From Buxus sempervirens (lineage: Eukaryota > Streptophyta > Magnoliopsida > Buxales > Buxaceae), in contig OX387185.1 of assembly GCA_947561395.2 (NCBI GenBank), positions 45,704,602-45,768,601 on the forward strand: 64,000 nt of DNA, in the 5' to 3' direction. Shown piece by piece: positions 46,418-57,858 of the stretch. Position 1 is the first letter of the stretch, and each line of letters begins with the position of its first letter. The notes beneath the pieces were generated by a model that saw only the letters and a list, made by a program, of their open reading frames with translations, was not told the origin of the DNA and did no database searches. Both the position numbers and the translations under genes were made by a program.

Positions 46418-46885
46418 ATGTCGGCTGGTTTTGATCTGTTGATTGGAGCTCAGGAGCAGCTCTGGCGTTATTCCCAATCTCTGGTTCTATCGACTTTCTG
46501 GGCCTTATTTTCTCTCATCACGCTCTGTATGCGACTTCAATCTCTTCAGCCGTGGAGGAAGCTGGGGTTACGAACGCTATCCATGTGCTTAAGATCGAGA
46601 CGGTGAGTCATTGCCGCTCTTATCTTTGGTCTCTGATAGTGATTTTATTTTCATGTACGACATGGGTTTTGATAGGGTTTTGGGTTTTTGTGCAGGATTT
46701 TTTCTGGAGTTGAGTGCTTTGGGGGTTTTCATATAAAACGATTTTTCAACTTGTTTTTGTTCTTAAGAAGAGGAGCCCTTACTTGATTCTCTCAAGTACG
46801 ACGGGATTTTACGTTCTTTTTTTGTCTCTCTGTTATTCGAGTTGTTTTTCTCAGCCGGGGGTTTCAGGGGTTCTTTTATTCAGAA
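46418..46885 (+). other. ERF leader with a 93-bp intron and a long upstream ORF
   Basis: GTGAGT at 46,603 and TTTTTGTGCAG ending at 46,695 define a likely 93-bp intron in the 5' leader. An ATG at 46,418 opens an upstream frame (start MSAGFDLLIGAQEQLW) that reads across the splice to a stop at 46,784-46,786 (91 codons plus stop), or stops at 46,606 if the intron is retained. It is in the same frame as the main ORF but separated from it by a stop and 99 nt. A second donor-like GTGGGT at about 46,115 could mark another leader intron. Confidence 0.45.
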
Positions 46886-47833
46886 ATGCCGGGTCCTCAA
46901 AGGCAATACATGAATCAAGATAAGATCTGGAAAAAGGTGAAGAAGAAGCGGAACTTCGTTGATGGAGACGAAGAAAGTACGAAAAGTATAAGAAAAATAC
47001 GCGTTATATATCGTGATCCCGAGGCAACTGATTCTTCAAGCGAAGAGGACGAAAGGAACGATAATAACAAGAATAGATTAAGGGGGCTGAAGCGTCTGGT
47101 TCGTGAGATTCGTGTTCCTGTAGCGCCTTATCAATCCTCTGTTCCGGAAGCAGAGGGCTCTTCGCAGGCAAGCAACATTGGAGTCAAAACCCCCACAAAG
47201 ATCAGCAGAAACCCTAACAGAAGGGTATTATCTAAAGTCACGAAATCTTCTTCGAAGTACAAAGGCGTTCGACAGAGGAAATGGGGCAAATGGGCTGCTG
47301 AGATTCGTGACCCTTTTAAACGAAGTCGTATTTGGCTCGGTACTTTCGATACTGCAGAAGAGGCGGCCAGAGCTTATGAGCTGAGGAAGCAGGAGTTTGA
47401 AAACATTATCCAATCCGAGAAGAGTAACAATGTTTCTACGTCGGCAACAGGTTCACCGCCCCTGCAATGTGCGTCCGAGGAAGCTCAGAGTCTCATTTCG
47501 CGTACATCCTCATCGTCTGTACTGGACTTCTCTACTGCTGGTTCACTTGTTGATGGCCCCGACAACCCCATTTCGGAGTTTGTGGAGGAGTCGCTGGATC
47601 CGTCCTTGATGGGTGATGAGGAGCTCAACTTTGGAAACCTTGAGCTTGATTCGATCTTCCTAAATGATTCGACGCAGCATTTTGTTGACTTTTGTGGACC
47701 TAATGATATTCAGATGTTCGGGTTTGAGGATGATCATACTGAAATTCCTGACATCGACTTCAATATCGGGACGGACAAGCTTTGCGACGAGCTTGCTTGG
47801 GTGGATGAAGCCCTGAATCTAGACACCCCATAA
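46886..47833 (+). CDS. CRF-domain AP2/ERF transcription factor, group VI / VI-L (315 aa)
   Basis: Intact coding exon starting [20 protein letters not shown]. The CRF domain is [19 protein letters not shown] (residues 37-55) followed by [10 protein letters not shown] (72-81). A single AP2/ERF domain spans about 124-175: [20 protein letters not shown], then [21 protein letters not shown] Ser-rich stretch [13 protein letters not shown] and an acidic C-terminus ([12 protein letters not shown], ending [16 protein letters not shown]) look like regulatory and activation regions. Such factors are nuclear DNA-binding proteins; CRFs act downstream of cytokinin and auxin, and VI-L members (ERF116-119) are less studied. 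The N-terminus and [10 protein letters not shown] tail look most like ERF118/119. The 5' leader contains an intron and an upstream ORF. No defect is visible. Confidence 0.9.
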   Translation: MPGPQRQYMNQDKIWKKVKKKRNFVDGDEESTKSIRKIRVIYRDPEATDSSSEEDERNDNNKNRLRGLKRLVREIRVPVAPYQSSVPEAEGSSQASNIGVKTPTKISRNPNRRVLSKVTKSSSKYKGVRQRKWGKWAAEIRDPFKRSRIWLGTFDTAEEAARAYELRKQEFENIIQSEKSNNVSTSATGSPPLQCASEEAQSLISRTSSSSVLDFSTAGSLVDGPDNPISEFVEESLDPSLMGDEELNFGNLELDSIFLNDSTQHFVDFCGPNDIQMFGFEDDHTEIPDIDFNIGTDKLCDELAWVDEALNLDTP

Positions 47834-48423
47834 GTTTTGCAGCTAGGAGATTACTAGTATTAGGGTCTGCTCTTTGTTTATTTATTCATTATTTAAGTTT
47901 ATAGTGTTCGGTATGTGAAGAAATCTCAAGATAAGTTCTTGAGATTGCGTTCTAGTGACTAGTGAGTGAGCTTGTTTGTCAGGGTCAGAGAGAAATGGGT
48001 TGAACGATTGGAGGGAGTTTGTGGGGTTTTCCTTGTGCTGTTGGAGCCGTCCCAGTTTTTCAACTCTCCTCAATAACAGAGACAGCTGTTACCGTCTTAT
48101 GTGCTCTCTGTGTTCCAGTAAGGTTCTTTAGCTTGTTTTGATGTTGGTAGTTTGCGGTCTGGCCTAAAATTTGCTCTTTCAGAGGCGTGAGAAATGAAAT
48201 TTGAGTAACGAGGCTCTGTAGGTCATTATTCTGTTTATTTATGTTATCTGCGGCATTTACGTCTCCTTTTTTTTTTTTTCCCTCCTAATAATTAATAATT
48301 CTGTTCTTCTCTATTGACTTGAAGCTGGTAGGAAGGCGGTGGGCTGTCGTACGGAGTGAACTGTGAACACTGAACAGGGGCTGCAGTAATGCAGTAATTT
48401 TTTAATCCTTGGAATTACGAAAT
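47834..48423. other. 3' region of the ERF gene
   Basis: Probably 3' untranslated sequence to around 48,250, then poly-T and intergenic DNA. No further gene. Confidence 0.4.
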
Positions 48424-48720
48424 TGGGGAAATTGGTTTTAAGTGATATTTTTTAAAATAATTCAGATTCAGTTCCCTAATTATTTGTAATTTAGAATTAG
48501 TGATAATTTATTAAAACAATGCCATAAAGGGTTTTTACTAGAAATGCTTTCAAAAGACTTTGAAAAACTCACTCATTTTGTCACAAGTGAGTCTTATAAA
48601 TCTTTTAGGGTGTTTTAGAAAGAAATTTTTCATGAACAGTAAACGGACAATGATTCTCAAAAGAAATTTTTAGAAAGTATTACTAATTCTCAATTATCAA
48701 GAATTTTACGGTTAAAACTC
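48424..48720 (+). mobile_element. MITE, GGAAAATT family (copy D)
   Basis: Starts GGGGAAATTGGTTTTAAGTG and continues ATTTTTTAAAATAATTCAGA like copies A and C; internal TCATGAACAGTAAACGG and AATTCTCAATTATCAAGAATT match family words. The right terminal repeat is diverged (GGTTAAAACTC). Confidence 0.55.
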
Positions 48721-49664
48721 AAAAAACTTAATACATGCCGATGCCGATTCTATGTGACGACGTTCCAGTCCAGGCTACAGCTTACAGGAGAGCATTGATG
48801 ATGTTCACTGACGTTTCGTTAACGGCATCTGGGCTGCAACATAAAGGATGGATGCCCATATCAGGAAGGGCCCACACATCCAAAAGTCATGATGCTTCGT
48901 TCTTATTTTCTCCTTTTTTGGGCGATAGAAGTCTTCCTGCTTCCTTTTATTCCACTTTTATATTTCTTGTTCGGTACGTGGTTGTAAACTGGTTCTACTT
49001 GTGCGTACCAGCTTGTTGGCCCATCCATCATCCATCTCAGTGGCATCTCGGAGACGTTTTTAAACAAATTGTGCAAGTGAGTGGAATATTGGGGCTGCTT
49101 TGGCGGAATGGCAGCATCTGGGTCTTCGTGCGTGAAGACTGAGACGTCTCTGATGATCAATTGTGTGGCCATCATTTACTGCCGAGACTCTCGTACGGGG
49201 ATGTTTATATTGTCGGCCGACTGGGCAATCTTTTTCGTTTTTTTGACCAAATTCCTGATTTGATTGTCTCGTATTGCTTCGCTTGCAATTAATGTCATAA
49301 TCCTCTTCTGAGAATTTCTGGCTACTAATACCTCTATCTGCTGGGGTTCAGATCCAGTGGAGTTCTATCTGCACTTTTATTCGGAATTTTGAACTAAGTT
49401 TACTTAAAAACTTATGGTTAAACCACTCATTAGTGTTTACATAATTAGTTTTTTAATACAAATGGCACGATCCCATAGATGCTCCAAATAAAAGTGCATA
49501 TGGTTGAGTTTTTTTAATACAAATGGCACGAAAGAGTGCGTATAGTGCATATACTGAGAATTTTGTCACTTGTGGCTTGTGCATGTGCTATCCTATAAAA
49601 GCACTGCATGCAAAACTCTATCTCAACGGAAATAAAGCTCAATAATATACTAAGGCCTTGCGCA
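48721..49664. other. Intergenic, no supported gene
   Basis: A 135-codon frame from 48,735 has no recognisable domain and biased composition suggesting chance. A 17-bp word AATACAAATGGCACGA is repeated at about 49,455 and 49,516. Confidence 0.35.
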
Positions 49665-49800
49665 TCGTCGAGACTATTTCATCTGCAGCCACTCAGTGGT
49701 TCCAGCATGAAACTTGTGGATGGCACTTTTCAATAGTGGGGCCCACACCCCAAAATGCATCTCAGCTAGTGGTTTCACTGAACTACTGGATTTTGGCTCT
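49665..49800 (-). repeat. Dispersed short repeat R1 (copy 3, inverted)
   Basis: The reverse complement shows AAATCCAGTAGTTCAGTGAA, GTGGGCCCCACTATTG, AAGTTTCATGCTGGAACCAC and TGAGTGGCTGCAGATGAAAT, matching the order at 19,254-19,385. Confidence 0.5.
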
Positions 49801-50209
49801 AGAAGAAATGCTCACTGCATCGTCTCGTCAGAATTATGCTAGCATATGGCTCGCTCCCTTAATTTTTTATATCATCATTTCAAGACATCTAAAAAATAAG
49901 GACATTAAATTTTATCTATATTTTATTTTTCACAATGTTTGATCACTCTTTCGTCAACTCATTATTGAATATTTTTATATCTTTAATTTGAATAAAAGAC
50001 AATTATTAAATGGAAAAAAAAAAACTTGTACACAAGCAAATTAAGTTGAAAATTTATAAATTTTTTAGTAAGATTGAAATTCAGTTTGTACTAGTAATTT
50101 TAGATTCCATAGAGGGGGTGATTGTAACATTCAAAGAAATAATAACAATAAGAGGTTAATATTATTTCAAAGAAACAATAGGAAGGATAACATTATTTCA
50201 AAAATATAA
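49801..50209. other. Intergenic, AT-rich
   Basis: No gene or element ends recognised. Confidence 0.3.
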
Positions 50210-50412
50210 TGGTGAATTTCTGATGTGGGATAAATTCCAACACAGCCTAGGCTGGAGGGCACAACGTGGACATGGGTTAAGGTCTGATATCATGTTGAAA
50301 GCCCAACAATATATAAAAGGAGGGATCTTAATCTTAAGACCTAGGCTAAAAAGTAAGGGAAGTCCATCTCTTATATGGTGGGTGAATTCCCGATGTGGGA
50401 CAAATTCCAACA
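50210..50412 (-). mobile_element. TRIM: complete short LTR, primer-binding site, partial second LTR
   Basis: On the minus strand a 120-bp LTR (50,412 to 50,293) begins TGTTGGAATTTGTCCCACAT and ends GGGCTTTCAACA. Directly after it, TGATATCAGACC (50,292-50,281) matches the initiator-Met tRNA primer site TGGTATCAGAGC at 10 of 12. About 50 bp of internal sequence precedes a second LTR start (TGTTGGAATTTATCCCACAT, at 50,242) that is recognisable for about 33 bp only. This is the layout of a terminal-repeat retrotransposon in miniature; it is a fossil without coding. Confidence 0.75.
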
Positions 50413-50804
50413 ACATTCTTAATAGTATTTTCACTCTCTCTCCCCCCTTCTCCCTCTTTGTTTTCTCTCTTTTCATCTCTTTCCTTCTCTTTGTGGATTC
50501 TAATAATAGTCAAGATAATTGATTGAATTTCACTCCCTCTCTGAAGCTCTTTCTCTATCTCTCTCTAAAATTACAAAGAAAAGAGAAAAAAAAGAAGACA
50601 TAAGCAAGAGGAGACGAATGGCCAAATTTCATTGCAAAGGACGGGATATAAACACAGAAAGTTCATATAATGCGTAAAAAGTGCGCTATTACAAGGCAAA
50701 GGACCCACAACATCGCTATTTCGCAATCGTTTGCAGCGGGGTTGTAAATAGGATTCGCGGATTCCAATTTAGTTTTCAGTACCATTTTTCGTCTCAATTG
50801 CAAA

Positions 50805-51655
50805 TTTTTTTTTTTTTGGGTATGAAAAGTGCATCCTGATATATTTATTTGACTACTCTTACATTTGTATCACCTATAAAGTCCTTAAAAACGACCTGGT
50901 TCAGGAAAACAGGGGACCTCTTAATCCATATGTTGAACACCGATCGATAGCATAGTTTGTTAGTCGATTTGCTGCAGAATTCCCTTCTCTGTATATGTGC
51001 TGAATAGTGCAATAGTCAAACCTTTCTTTGAGGAGCTTTCCTTCAATGATAATATTTTCAATCGTCCATGGAGCCTCTTTTGTGCCTGAGTTCATGAGCC
51101 GAGCAATTGCTAATTAATGAGTCAGTCTCTAGTTCGATCTTCTTTATTCCAAGGTAAACTGCAAGTTTCAAGCCCTCTTGGAGGCCAAACGCTTATGGTA
51201 TTATTGATGTTGTTTAGCCTATGTGCCATGCTTCTATCGCAATGAAGTTTCCATCTGATCCTCTAATAATGATTCCATATGCTGCTTCCCTCGGTTTCCA
51301 TGAGATGCTCCATCGATGCTGATCTTGAAGTTCTGGTTTGAAGGTCATCTCCATCTTATGAATTCTTTATTCACTTTCTCTCTTTGCCAGTCTTCCTGCA
51401 AAAAACTTAAATAGGGATATCGTAAGTTGTGAGTTTGGTAATTTCCTTGTAAAGATTACCTCATTTCTCGGTTTTCAGATTGTCCAACAAAGGTTTGCCT
51501 ATGTTTCTACGCACCGCAAAAAGCTGAGGGATGAAGGTGCTGAAAAACTCCCTCCACACCACAATTCTAAATGGGTCCCTTTCGGTCAAGATATTTGCAT
51601 CTTTGGTTCGCCAATAAGTGTATTTATGAAAATTCCAGTGACTCAGATTCAAAGA
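50805..51655 (-). mobile_element. 5'-truncated LINE (RNase H region)
   Basis: Minus strand. A T13 run at 50,805-50,817 is its poly(A) tail. Upstream, frames give the RNase H-like (RVT_3) motif IDGASHGN near 51,330, and later HIYREGNSAANRLTNYAIDR (51,020-50,950). 51,461-51,652 (ending GKPLLDNLKTEK) is probably the linker before RNase H. Several frame breaks show it is dead. The HIYRE.N...RLTN block resembles the LINE at 7,503, but the two differ greatly, so they are different lineages. No target duplication was found and the right end is approximate. Confidence 0.6.
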
Positions 51656-52000
51656 TATAAATGTAGTAGGCCTTTCTTAAGTTTGAGTTAATGGATGAAG
51701 ATTTGGACACAAAAAACAAAAAGATTCAAAGATATAAAACCCACAACGACCATGCAGGGTGTCATGTTACCAGAAGAGTGCACAATAATCGTACCAAGAT
51801 TTCAGAAATTTCAAGGCTCCAACCATTGGTGGAGCCCACTTAAAACCAACCTTGAACCATCGTCCTGTCCGGTCTCACCTAACTAAAACATGTGCCTAGA
51901 AGACTTTTACTTGTTGGCACTGCATATCACGATCATGCATGTGCCGAGGTTTCTGACTCTTTCGATTTCATTCATTAAAAGCAATTTGTGAAATTTTATA
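51656..52000. other. Intergenic, no gene seen
   Basis: The 17-bp word AGATTCAAAGATATAAA occurs at about 51,646 and 51,722. Confidence 0.3.
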
Positions 52001-55000
52001 GGGAAAATTATAGAAATGACCGTATTTTCTCAAATATTTACAAAAACGTGTTTTCGAAAAAGTCAAATATTAAAAAAACGCACAATTTTTCCCGTGTAAT
52101 TGCATTTTAGTCCAAAATCATTGCAGCTCGATTAATCACATAATTTATGATTAATCGAAATCATTATAACACTTTTCAAAGTTCAAAAATTGCCCTTTGA
52201 TTACTCGTACAAAGTACGATTAATTGAAATTGAATGAACGCACTGTAACGCCCCGAACCCGGGTCAGTGCAAACCGGCACCCGACCCGAACCCGGTTCGC
52301 TACTATAACAACCAGAAATTTAGTTCAACAACCAAATCCGAGGTGTTACTGGCCCATATCAATTACAACATCAATAACATACCAGACCAAAGAAAGTAAA
52401 TCCAATCCATATATTAAACTATCAAAGTGCGGAAACAAGTATGTGCGGAAGTGTAGATCAAAATCCTCAAACAAGCATAAAGCTTGACCATCAGTCAATA
52501 GTATCAAAGTCTGGTAGAATGAACTGGTTACTAACTCTCTCTTGTCTCTCTCATACATCAAATCCAATAAATGATAATAAACCAATTAAAAATGCTAAGT
52601 CTATAACATCAATCCACCTCAGACAAGGTCTGGATAATAATAATCCTCTGGCGAATACTCGGCTATCTCTCCCTGGAAGTCTAAGAGATCCCCCTCTCGC
52701 GTATCAGCTGAAAAAAATGGAATAGAAGTAGGGTGAGATACGAATATCTCCGTAGGTAACACATGCATGACTAAACAGTTATTATAAGCAAAGTAACATT
52801 TCATGCACGATTAAACAACATCGATAAATCAGGCTCGCATAATCATTTATACCATTCATGAACACAAAACAGTTTGATAAACAGTTCTAGAAATGATTTT
52901 CAGCAAGTTTTAATATAAGAACTCAATAGCCAAATCAATAGCATAATCCAAGCATTGCCAGGATGTACTAAGCAGTCACATCCAACCAATATCCCAATCA
53001 CATGCATCCCGCACGTGCACAATAGTAATCATATCAAGTGTTATGTTTTCAGTGTCATTGTAGGACTCACAAAGTAAGATAAACCTTTTGAGATGATTCT
53101 CAACCAATTGCTATACCACATGTACAGGGAATCACCAGCGGCTCACCGGGGTGTCCCTCCAGACATAGGACCTTCCCAGACAAACTAACTTGCAAAGGAA
53201 GCGCGTCGCATATAGGAGTAACTCAACCCAAATGACATATCCCTCAGCTATCTAGCTACGACTATGGATCCATAACCAGCTATGCCCACTAGACTCTAAA
53301 ATTCCCTAAAGTATCATATTTCTATAAGGGTTGGTGCCTAGCGGCATATAATGGTTATATCTGTACATTCACTTCATTATTCCGTCATTCGGATTCTGAA
53401 TTCTCTTTATAATGTCTTATGATTTATAATGTCATTTAGAAGTGTTTAGATAATCAAAGGGTAGTTCGGCTTTTCCAAAATCACATTTCTCATATACCTT
53501 CAAAACTTGGCAACTAATGTCCTAAATATCTCCCTAATTTGTTTTTCTGTAAAATAGGGATTTAGGTAGTTTATTTTGGTCTTAAAGTACCTTAATTAAT
53601 CATTAAAATTGTCTAAAAATGGTTTAGAATTGATTTAGGTTCGAAATTATGAAAAATTGGAAATTCTGCTGAGAGCGCCTGGGATCGCTCAGGATCGCTC
53701 CGGGCGGTCATCAGTCGGCGGTAGTGCAATTTCGAGCGCCCACGGTCCGTCGTCCCGCGGTCCACGGCGTCCTCAAAACTTTAACCAGCGCCTAAGATCG
53801 CCGATGAGCGCCTCGCACAGTCGAGGTCGGCGGTCTCACCAAATCGAGCAGAAACAGTTCTAAATCACGATTTTTCTCGTCTAAACTCATTCTAATGTAT
53901 TTATAACATGCTTAGCTAACTAAATACAACTTTACATATCATAGAAACATGCGTTTGCGATTAAACAGAGATAAATCCGAATTTAAAACCAAAACGGTGT
54001 CACCTACCTCTTGAACAAAGGTTCCTCTTCCTCTCTTCTCTCAACCACGCTTCTCTATCACCCAGCAACACTCTGGAAGATGAAGAACTCCAAAAACCCA
54101 AGCTTTTCTTCTTCCCCTTCTTCTTCTTCTCCTTCGGTCGCTTGTCGCTTGTGGCTGATCAATACGAGCGAAAATACACGCGTATAAATTTAGGTTATTA
54201 AACTAATACTTATACTCACTTATCCCATGTGTCTCACCTATACCAAATTCCATACACACGCCCAATCAGAATACATACCTTGATATCTCATGATCGGACG
54301 GTCAGATCTGCGTCTAATTCTGGATCTCCGCTAAGTTGATCACCCCCTACAATATTAAATTGTTTCTATCAATCATAACTCTGGGTAATATTATTTACTA
54401 ATTTAATTTATTATTTAAGGGAAATTCGGGGTTTTACACGCACAAACATTGAATTGGACTTTAATCGCATGTTGATTATGCGTCCATGAATTTCAATTAA
54501 TCAGATGTCTTTTGATTAATCACAAAATAACGATTTTGCGATTCCGGTTAATAGAAATTTCAAATCATCGAAGGATACATGTTAAATCTTCAAGGATATC
54601 AGACGAGTCATCAACGGATACAAGTATGATTTTCGTGGGATACATACGATATTAGGTTGATCATTATGGAAACAAGCATAATCATCATAGGATACAAGTT
54701 AAATTTTCGAAAGATACAAGTTTAATAATCTGCAGATACACGTTAGTTCATTGTGAATCTTTGATAATCGTCATGACTTTTCGATTAATCGAAAATATCA
54801 CTCAATTAATCAACAAATCTTAATGTTGATTGTTCGATTGGTGTAATGGAACATTATGTCGATTAATCGCAAAATTTGCAATTAATCGAGCTACAATGAT
54901 TTTAGACTAAAACGCAATTACACAAGAAAAGTTGCATGTTTTTAAACATTTGACTTTTCAAAGCATGTTTTTGAAAATACATAGGAAAAGACGGTCCTTT

Positions 55001-55011
55001 CCATCATTTTC
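52001..55011. mobile_element. Long-TIR Mutator-like MITE, interrupted by a solo LTR
   Basis: The outer 150 bp or so on each side are inverted copies. Left GAAAATTATAGAAATGACCG pairs with reverse-complemented right GAAAATGATGGAAAGGACCG, and both continue through AAAAGTCAAAT, TGTAATTGC.TTTTAGTC, AAAATCATTG.AGCTCGATTA. Long TIRs suggest a Mutator-like non-autonomous element of about 0.8 kb once the nested LTR (52,244-54,438) is removed. The interior repeats ATTAATCG-type words at least eight times and GGATACAAGT-type words (54,560-54,750). No 9-bp target duplication was confirmed. Confidence 0.65.
52244..54438 (-). mobile_element. Solo LTR, Ty3/gypsy Tekay/Del-like, 2.2 kb
   Basis: On the minus strand it starts TGTAAAACCCCGAATTTCCC and ends GGTTCGGGGCGTTACA; identical 5-bp flanks CGCAC (52,239-52,243 and 54,439-54,443) fix both ends. 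The GGGTTCGGGGCGTTACA close is characteristic of Tekay/Del-type chromovirus LTRs. A GC-rich patch with repeated GAGCGCC words sits at 53,670-53,830. No internal coding region is present; the exact flanks suggest modest age. Confidence 0.85.
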
Positions 55012-55985
55012 TAACGAGTCAAATCTCGATTTTAAGCTAATATATCTATTGAAAAGCATTTATGTGTAAAAATATTAGGAAAAAAAAATATCCTCCGTTT
55101 GTCACGGCTGACGCAACGTAGCCTCAATTGGGCTGGGTCAGTGGCCCGTCCACATTTTAGAAGATCCCCAGCAGTCCAGGCAACATAGTTAACCATCACA
55201 ACGGCCCCTCAAGCATGGCTTTTACGGTCCTTCTAACTTCAAATCAACCAATGGCCCATGAAAATACGTGTGTATTATATCAGTGATTAATATTTTTTTT
55301 TTAACCTAGTGATGATTTTATTGTTATTTGGAATAGAATTACTTGAAATAAATTAAGTTCACATAGACAGCTAAGTTTCAAAATCATCTAAACGTGTGAA
55401 ATCGTTGCAGACTTGCAGTAGCAGTATTGTAACAACATTGACCCAAGCATCATAGCAACATTGGATAACCAATTTAAATGGTAATGTGGCATTTCAATTT
55501 TTAAAAAAATTAAGGAAAACGGCTTTTGCATCCGGATAGATCAATCGAACGAAACCGAACCAAATTTATTCAGGATTAGTTTTTGATTGTTAGTAATAGG
55601 TTTTGGTTCTGTTTCGGTTTTATATTGTCTATAACCGATTCAGTTTCGGTTTGGAATCAAACCATTACACATTTACACATTTTTTAGTCTGACCACCAAT
55701 TAGGGATGGTTTAGTTTATCGGTCAAAACCAATGAATCAAGCTGAACCAAATCTATTTTGGTCCATTTTGGTTTCGTATTAATCGGTTTCTGGTTTTTTC
55801 TCAAAACTTGGACGTAGCCATCTGCCATCCTATACTCTCTGATCATATAGATAGGATTTTGATGATACTAAAGGAATCCTACTGCCTTTTTGTTTATTTT
55901 ATATTTTATAATATGGTCATAAAAGTGTTAGAAGCTGATATTCGTCCAACTAAAGTAGGTTTCTAATAGCAGTTAACCATATAAA
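55012..55985. other. Intergenic with a degraded GGTTTTGGTT-rich repeat
   Basis: 55,540-55,805 is rich in CGGTTTTGGTTC / GAACCGAAC words, like the hAT MITE that follows, but has no clear ends; probably a decayed relative. Confidence 0.4.
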
Positions 55986-56380
55986 TAGGGATTGCAATGG
56001 TTCGGTTAAAACCCAGAAACCGAACTGAACCCAACCATTAGGATCGGTTTTGGGTTGTCCTTAAACAGTTTTGGTTCAGTTTTGGTTTACGCTATATAAA
56101 CTGTTACGGTTTTTAGTCCAGTTTTGGTTTTAATGCCAAACCAAACCAATTACACTCATACATATGTTTAAGTTAGATCATCATCTAGGAATTGTTTAGT
56201 TTATCCTTAAAACCGATAAACTAAATCGAACTGTACGGTTTCGGGTTTGCAATAATCAGTAACAGTTCGGTTTTGGTTTTATACTTAAAAAGTCGTGGTA
56301 GTCTCAGTGCGGTTTTGGTTTGGAATATATTTACTTGATTTAGTTTTGGCTTTTGTCAAAACGGAACCATTGCTTGCCTA
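55986..56380. mobile_element. hAT-type MITE (TAGGGATTGCAATGGTTC ends)
   Basis: Left TAGGGATTGCAATGGTTC and the reverse complement of the right end TAGGCAAGCAATGGTTCC form terminal repeats. Flanking 8-mers CATATAAA (55,978-55,985) and CATATAAG (56,381-56,388) match at 7 of 8. The interior is rich in GGTTTTGGTT words. Confidence 0.8.
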
Positions 56381-56511
56381 CATATAAGTTTTACTTTGGG
56401 TAATTTTGCACATGTAATTATAAGCAATTTCTGTTCGCAAACTGCCTTCCTAAGACTTTTAAACTTTTACTATCTCATGCGTGGATTGAGTGAATCTTTT
56501 GTAATAAAAAC

Positions 56512-56990
56512 TAGGGGACTGTACCCGAGTCAAATTCAGTACGAATCAGTTAAAATCTAATAAAAAATACCAATATCCGAATTCGAACCGACCATCGACG
56601 TATATTTTACGAATTCGGATTTGAATCCGATATTTAAAGCCGATTAGATAATTTTTTAAAAAAAAATTACGATATTATAGACCTCAAGTTAGTGGATCAA
56701 ATAAGGATGTATTAATTCAAATCTGTCCCATATTATGACTTTAAATCAATAAACACCATATGGAACCTTCATTCCTTTTATACTAATATATAAAAAGACT
56801 TAGAAGACCTAAAAAAATATAAGATATATACAAAATAAATGGTTGGATCTTTATCGGGTCGAATATGTATGGTTTCATATTCGAATCTGAATATAATCAG
56901 ATCTGTATTCAGATAATCAAATCTAAACTAAGATCCATATTTGGATAATCGGGTTGGATTGGGATCTTTATCCGACCCATTATCTATAGC
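56512..56990 (-). mobile_element. hAT-like MITE, copy 2 of the family at 36,053
   Basis: Aligns in inverse with 36,053-36,498 over most of its length. The reverse complement of its right end (ATAATGGGTCGGATAAAGAT) corresponds to the left end of copy 1. The ends are diverged, so limits are approximate. Confidence 0.6.
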
Positions 56991-57198
56991 TTTTTTTATT
57001 TAGACTAAAGGTATTTATTATTCAACCTCTTATATTTTTCTAATCATCAAACTTCTTTGCAAACAACATGTTAGAAACTATACACTACATTCATTTTTTT
57101 TTTCTCTTTAAAGGATCATGATGACTTATAAAATAATTTCTTGAATTCGTCAAAATAGTAATATAAAATAAATTTAAATTTCAGCATATAAACACAGT

Positions 57199-57308
57199 CA
57201 GGGGTGTTAAATGGGTAGGGACAGCCAGAGCCGGCATGGCATGGCACGGTATGTCCCATGCCTTAGTGGGCCATAGGGCTTGTCGGCCTGACCCATTTGC
57301 CATCCTTA
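57199..57308. mobile_element. Tiny hAT-type MITE (110 bp) with exact target duplication
   Basis: CAGGGGTGTTAAATGGGT at the left and reverse-complemented TAAGGATGGCAAATGGGT at the right are imperfect terminal repeats; AACACAGT flanks both sides (57,191-57,198 and 57,309-57,316). The centre is GC-rich with GGCATGGCA words. Confidence 0.75.
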
Positions 57309-57316
57309 AACACAGT

Positions 57317-57858
57317 GATTAAAATAAATAGGAGTAGTTGATGAACAAAATTAAAATAAATTAAAAATTGGGGGATTTGAGAGTCGAGAAAGATCAAAAG
57401 TCATTGTTGACTAGAGAGCATAGAGGCGGGGGTGGAATTAACTGGTTCACCAAACGAATTCTTGTCTCGTCTCCTTGGCTCAAAAGTATTCAAGCGTAAC
57501 AAACGAGTTGATTCGAAAAATGTTACAGGAAAAGGCTGAAGACGAAAAGCGCCTGCGTTTAGGTGAGAAGAGACTTCCTTGTTCAAGGATGAGACGGAAT
57601 ATAATAAAGGGTCACATCTTACCAAACAAAGCTGAAGATTTGGTAGTGGGATCGTTGAGATTCTAAGCTACTTATTCATTCCTGGCACGCAAAAGTCTCT
57701 GAATCAGAAACATGCTCATGGAATTTTAAAAATTCGCCATGCATATAGGAGCTTAGACCATGTGAGGCCTGGATCGTGTTGACCAGACATTGAATTGAAG
57801 GCACATCTTTCTCTTATATTTCGTCCCCAATTCATTGAAAGCTACATCTCAGACAGAG
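57317..57858. other. Upstream region of the HMT gene
   Basis: Overlapping open frames at 57,401-57,666 lack an ATG or recognisable domain. The HMT promoter and leader should lie here; no clear TATA box was chosen. Confidence 0.35.

Noticed and set aside
48735-49142. 135-codon frame as a gene
   Set aside because: No recognisable domain, overlapping long frame on the opposite strand, and composition typical of noncoding DNA.
57475-57666. 63-codon frame upstream of HMT as a separate gene
   Set aside because: It lacks an ATG at its start, matches nothing recognisable and overlaps an antisense frame; more likely promoter or leader DNA.
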